Positions 61,928-64,000 of a DNA stretch of 64,000 nucleotides are shown here, piece after piece; positions within the stretch are counted from its first letter, which is position 1, and each line of letters opens with the position of its first letter. The notes under the pieces are model-generated. The model had not been told where the DNA came from. It worked only from the letters and a program-made list of their open reading frames with translations, and did not search any database. Made by a program: the position numbers and the translations under genes. Source of the DNA: Pandoraea anhela (GTDB lineage Bacteria; Pseudomonadota; Gammaproteobacteria; Burkholderiales; Burkholderiaceae); contig NZ_CABPSB010000014.1 of NCBI RefSeq assembly GCF_902459655.1, positions 93,790 through 157,789 on the forward strand. Reading direction: 5' to 3'.

Positions 61928-62497
61928 TTACGACGTAATGGCGCGCCACGCCGCTGTGAAGCCGATCTGCCGGTAATCCGCAGCGTCGGCGGGTGACTTT
62001 TCGATGGATTCGATGGTGGTGTCTGCAATGCGCTCCATGATCGCGTAGAGGAAGGCGAGGGGAGCGTTCAGCAGGACACCGCTTCGTACGGCGTCTTCCA
62101 TCATTTGCGCGATGTCCAGAAACCACGTGGCGCCTTGCGCGCGGGTTTCGTCCGTCAATCGGCCCGATGCCAGCAGACGTAAGACGGCGAGGCGCCCGGA
62201 TGGGTTATCCAGACCCCAGCCGACGTAGTGTTGAAAAACGTGTTCGACGCGGGACCGGACATCGGCATGATGCGGATACGCGGGCATCATGGCATTGGCC
62301 ATCGCTTGCTTGAGGTGCAGATATAGTTCCTGAAAGAGGACTTCCTTGCTCTCGAAGTAAGTGAACAAGGTACCCTCGGCAACGCCCGCCCGTTTGGCGA
62401 TATTCGCCGTAGTGGCCAGCACGCCCAACTCGGCGACGGCCAGCATGGCGGCTTGCAGAAGCGCATCGCGTTTTTCCGGACTGAGGGGGCGGGCCAT
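61928..62497 (-). CDS. TetR-family transcriptional regulator
   Basis: The 189-residue regulator has an N-terminal HTH at about 8-55 (RDALLQAAMLAVAELGVLATTANIAKRAGVAEGTLFTYFESKEVLFQELY) and a helical ligand domain. It probably represses itself and the two downstream SDR genes. The start is ATG 62497; the open frame upstream is low-complexity sequence. Confidence 0.92.
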   Translation of the reverse strand: MARPLSPEKRDALLQAAMLAVAELGVLATTANIAKRAGVAEGTLFTYFESKEVLFQELYLHLKQAMANAMMPAYPHHADVRSRVEHVFQHYVGWGLDNPSGRLAVLRLLASGRLTDETRAQGATWFLDIAQMMEDAVRSGVLLNAPLAFLYAIMERIADTTIESIEKSPADAADYRQIGFTAAWRAITS

Positions 62498-62517
62498 CGA
62501 AGCTTCTGGACGATAAA

Positions 62518-62531
62518 TGAGTAATTGCTCA
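62518..62531 (-). promoter_or_regulatory. Possible TetR operator before its own gene
   Basis: TGAGTAATTGCTCA, with TGAG/CTCA arms, lies 21 bases before the TetR start in an AT-rich spot. It is similar to the site before the SDR gene. Confidence 0.5.
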
Positions 62532-62628
62532 ATTATAAGGGGGCGCCTCGTTCGGTGGCAAGTGAGGGCGTCCAAGGGCTCGTCGGCCGAGAAATTCGGG
62601 GCGGTATTCGGCGGGTAAGGAGGCAGAA

Positions 62629-62766
62629 ATGCCGATGACATCGATGGAAACCGACGACACTGAGGACACCGACGACACTGAGGACACCGACGACACTGAG
62701 GACACCGATGGACAAACGTACGCTGATGGGAACGCTGAAGGCATGGGCACGCACGATCAAACGTGA
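62629..62766 (+). CDS. Acidic 45-residue mini-ORF overlapping the DUF1232 gene
   Basis: The frame begins MPMTSMETDDTEDTDDTEDT, continues through a third DDTEDT copy, and ends GQTYADGNAEGMGTHDQT before TGA at 62764. It has the best Shine-Dalgarno in this part of the window (AAGGAGG, six bases before ATG). It overlaps the start of the DUF1232 gene in another frame by 59 bases. It may be translated as a leader that controls DUF1232, or the ribosome site may be a relic of a longer start destroyed by repeat expansion. Confidence 0.4.
   Translation: MPMTSMETDDTEDTDDTEDTDDTEDTDGQTYADGNAEGMGTHDQT
62653..62706 (+). repeat. Three perfect 18-bp tandem repeats
   Basis: GACGACACTGAGGACACC is repeated three times without change, ending one base before the DUF1232 ATG. 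Each unit contains GAGG; the last copy lies about eight bases before the ATG and may act as its ribosome site. Confidence 0.95.
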
Positions 62767-63103
62767 TGCTCACGTGTTGTATCTGGCGGCGCGGGATCCG
62801 CGCGTTCCCTGGTACGTGAAGGCGTTGGCGTTGTTCGTCGCCGGATATGCGCTTTCGCCCATCGACCTGATCCCGGATTTCATTCCCGCGATCGGGTTGC
62901 TGGACGATGCCGTTTTGGTGCCGGTGGGCATCCTGATCGTCATCAGGCTAATTCCGCCGCAAGTTGTGGCGGAGCATCGGGCTACGGCTGCCGCGGCTGC
63001 GCAGAGACCGGTGAGCCGACTCGCTGCGGTGGTCGTGGCGATCGTGTGGGGACTGGGGGTTGCCGCCTGCGCGTGGTTTGCCTACCGGCATGTCGCCGGG
63101 TGA
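62708..63103 (+). CDS. DUF1232 (YkvA-family) membrane protein
   Basis: The 131-residue protein has the DUF1232 core ARDPRVPWYVKALALFVAGYALSPIDLIPDFIPAIGLLDDAVLVPVGILIVIRLIP (about residues 28-82) and a second hydrophobic helix near the C-terminus. Function is unknown. Translation may be influenced by the repeat-built mini-ORF that overlaps its start. Confidence 0.87.
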   Translation: MDKRTLMGTLKAWARTIKRDAHVLYLAARDPRVPWYVKALALFVAGYALSPIDLIPDFIPAIGLLDDAVLVPVGILIVIRLIPPQVVAEHRATAAAAAQRPVSRLAAVVVAIVWGLGVAACAWFAYRHVAG

Positions 63104-63109
63104 GGGATC

Positions 63110-63743
63110 GTCGACGGTCAGAATAGTGGTGGAGCCGGCGCACTCACACGAGGCCAGCGCCTGTTCTTCAAACTCAATCACTGGTCAATGGGGGGACGGA
63201 GAAGATGCGCGCCGCCGCAGCGATGGGTATGTCGCATCACATGCACTTCAGACTGGTCATGCGTGGGAGGCGTTGAGCCCCGAGTATCGGCGTGTGCTTG
63301 GCCTCTACGATATCGACGAGCCGAAGTGGGATGTAATCCGGCAGTCCGCGCTTAAGCAGGTAGATGGACGCAGTTACATCGCGCCGGATACGATATCTCG
63401 TGTGAGCGATGACGCAGTGCGCGCGTACCTCGAAGGTGCCGGAAAACGCGCAGGACCAAAGGATTCTCAAGCTGCACGCACCGATCTTGCCGACAAAGTG
63501 CAGACCCATCTCAACGACCGCACATCGTTCTTTCAACTTGAGCCCAACGCGAAGACTCGTGCAATGCTGTTGCAGGGTACTCAGCCAGCAGCGTGGTCTG
63601 GCGAGTTTGCGCGCTTCCTCGTGCAATTCAAGTCGCTCACCGGTGCTGACATGCAGAAGATCATGGGGCGAGAACTCCACGGACGAGGCTTCGAAGGCAC
63701 CAACCCATTTCAAGCGCTTGTTGCGGGAAATGGTGAGGCATGA
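63110..63743 (+). pseudogene. Frameshifted fragment of a large phage virion-type protein
   Basis: Coding sense runs through three frames in succession. Frame one gives GALTRGQRLFFKLNH up to about 63180. Frame two gives TEKMRAAAAMGMSHHM at about 63196-63243. Frame three gives ALQTGHAWEALSPEYRRVLGLYDIDEPKWDVIRQSALKQVDGRSYI and onward to the TGA at 63741. This pattern resembles segments of very large phage structural or polyvalent proteins. Two frameshifts and the lack of the rest of the protein show a remnant. It lies directly left of an IS element. Confidence 0.6.
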
Positions 63744-63756
63744 GGTTGATCTGCAT

Positions 63757-64000
63757 TGAGAAATCCGGACCACCTAGAGTGTTAGTTTTTCGGCAAACTT
63801 TACCCATGGAAAAAGGAGGGGTTTGCCATGAAACGCAAGCGCTTTTCAGTCGAACAGATTGTTGCAGTACTGAAGCAAGCGGAGTTGGGCATGCCGGTGG
63901 CCGATCTGATCCGGCATGTCGGTATTTCTGAACAGACGTTCTACCGATGGAAAAAGCAGTATGCCGGTATGCAGTCGGATCAGGTGCGCGAACTCAAGCA
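63757..64000 (+). mobile_element. IS3-family element (IS407-like group), left part
   Basis: The putative left end TGAGAAATCCGGACCACC is followed after about 70 bases by a transposase orfA with a strong ribosome site. The element runs past the right edge. The exact terminus is an estimate from the TG start typical of IS3 elements. Confidence 0.6.
63828..64000 (+). CDS. IS3-family transposase OrfA (partial at window end)
   Basis: The first 57 residues are visible, starting MKRKRFSVEQIVAVLKQAEL and continuing GMPVADLIRHVGISEQTFYRWKKQYAGMQ. This is the standard HTH start of IS407-type OrfA. AAGGAGG precedes the ATG. It is cut by the window edge and is intact as far as seen. Confidence 0.9.
   Translation, partial: MKRKRFSVEQIVAVLKQAELGMPVADLIRHVGISEQTFYRWKKQYAGMQSDQVRELK

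Noticed and set aside
62653-62706. CRISPR array
   Set aside because: The three 18-bp units are directly adjacent, with no spacers and no cas genes, so this is a minisatellite.

Overview
The window is GC-rich bacterial DNA whose gene content fits a betaproteobacterium of the Burkholderiaceae. A Pandoraea-like organism is my best guess. The grounds are the complete tolQRAB-pal-cpoB block, the Burkholderia-type trimeric porins, DmlR/GcvA-type LysR regulators, and many transport and catabolic modules. The genus is an inference from gene style, not from a marker gene.

Layout. 0-8.4 kb: an isolated NuoM-like subunit, an ABC importer operon without an ATPase gene, a LacI regulator, a PI-PLC-type phosphodiesterase and an inositol-monophosphatase-family enzyme. 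These could together form a phosphoinositide or inositol scavenging module. 8.4-17.2 kb: a carnitine-degradation cluster (BCCT carrier, Rieske oxygenase CntA/YeaW, semialdehyde dehydrogenase, reductase CntB/YeaX, porin). It is divergent from a DmlR-like LysR gene that overlaps an XRE-PAS-PAS regulator gene. A perfect 16-bp inverted repeat lies in the divergent control region. 17.2-19.5 kb: an AT-rich foreign patch with a small polynucleotide-kinase-like ATPase and a decayed IS3-family element, ending at tRNA-Lys(UUU). 19.7-30 kb: housekeeping genes (YeeE/YedE transporter, Tol-Pal, YbgC), a 3-hydroxyisobutyrate-dehydrogenase-family gene with an IclR regulator, and a GcvR-like protein. 30-40 kb: small envelope and stress-type genes, a PAP2 phosphatase, a degenerate Mrr-fold protein, a secreted nuclease, and a pair of tiny paralogous membrane proteins that is easily missed.

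40-49.4 kb holds the most interesting system. An MFS carrier, a PyrK-like flavin/2Fe-2S subunit, a PyrD-1B-like dihydroorotate dehydrogenase and an N-carbamoyl-amino-acid amidohydrolase are in one orientation. Next come a small unknown gene and a porin, then a divergent XRE regulator. Three near-identical 16-bp palindromes (GTCTAAATATTTAGAC type) sit before the MFS operon, the unknown gene and the porin/regulator pair. I read this as a pyrimidine (orotate or dihydropyrimidine) catabolic regulon under the XRE protein.

49.5-64 kb: an unrecognised 504-residue protein that could be an effector, a three-subunit membrane flavin (GMC) dehydrogenase with a triheme cytochrome c, an MFS/LysR pair, a LysE exporter, an exported Ntn-type amidase, two short-chain dehydrogenases with a TetR regulator, a DUF1232 protein preceded by a repeat-built acidic mini-ORF, and at the right edge a frameshifted phage-protein remnant next to an IS3-family element that runs out of the window. 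Several proteins carry 9-bp-period minisatellites at their termini.
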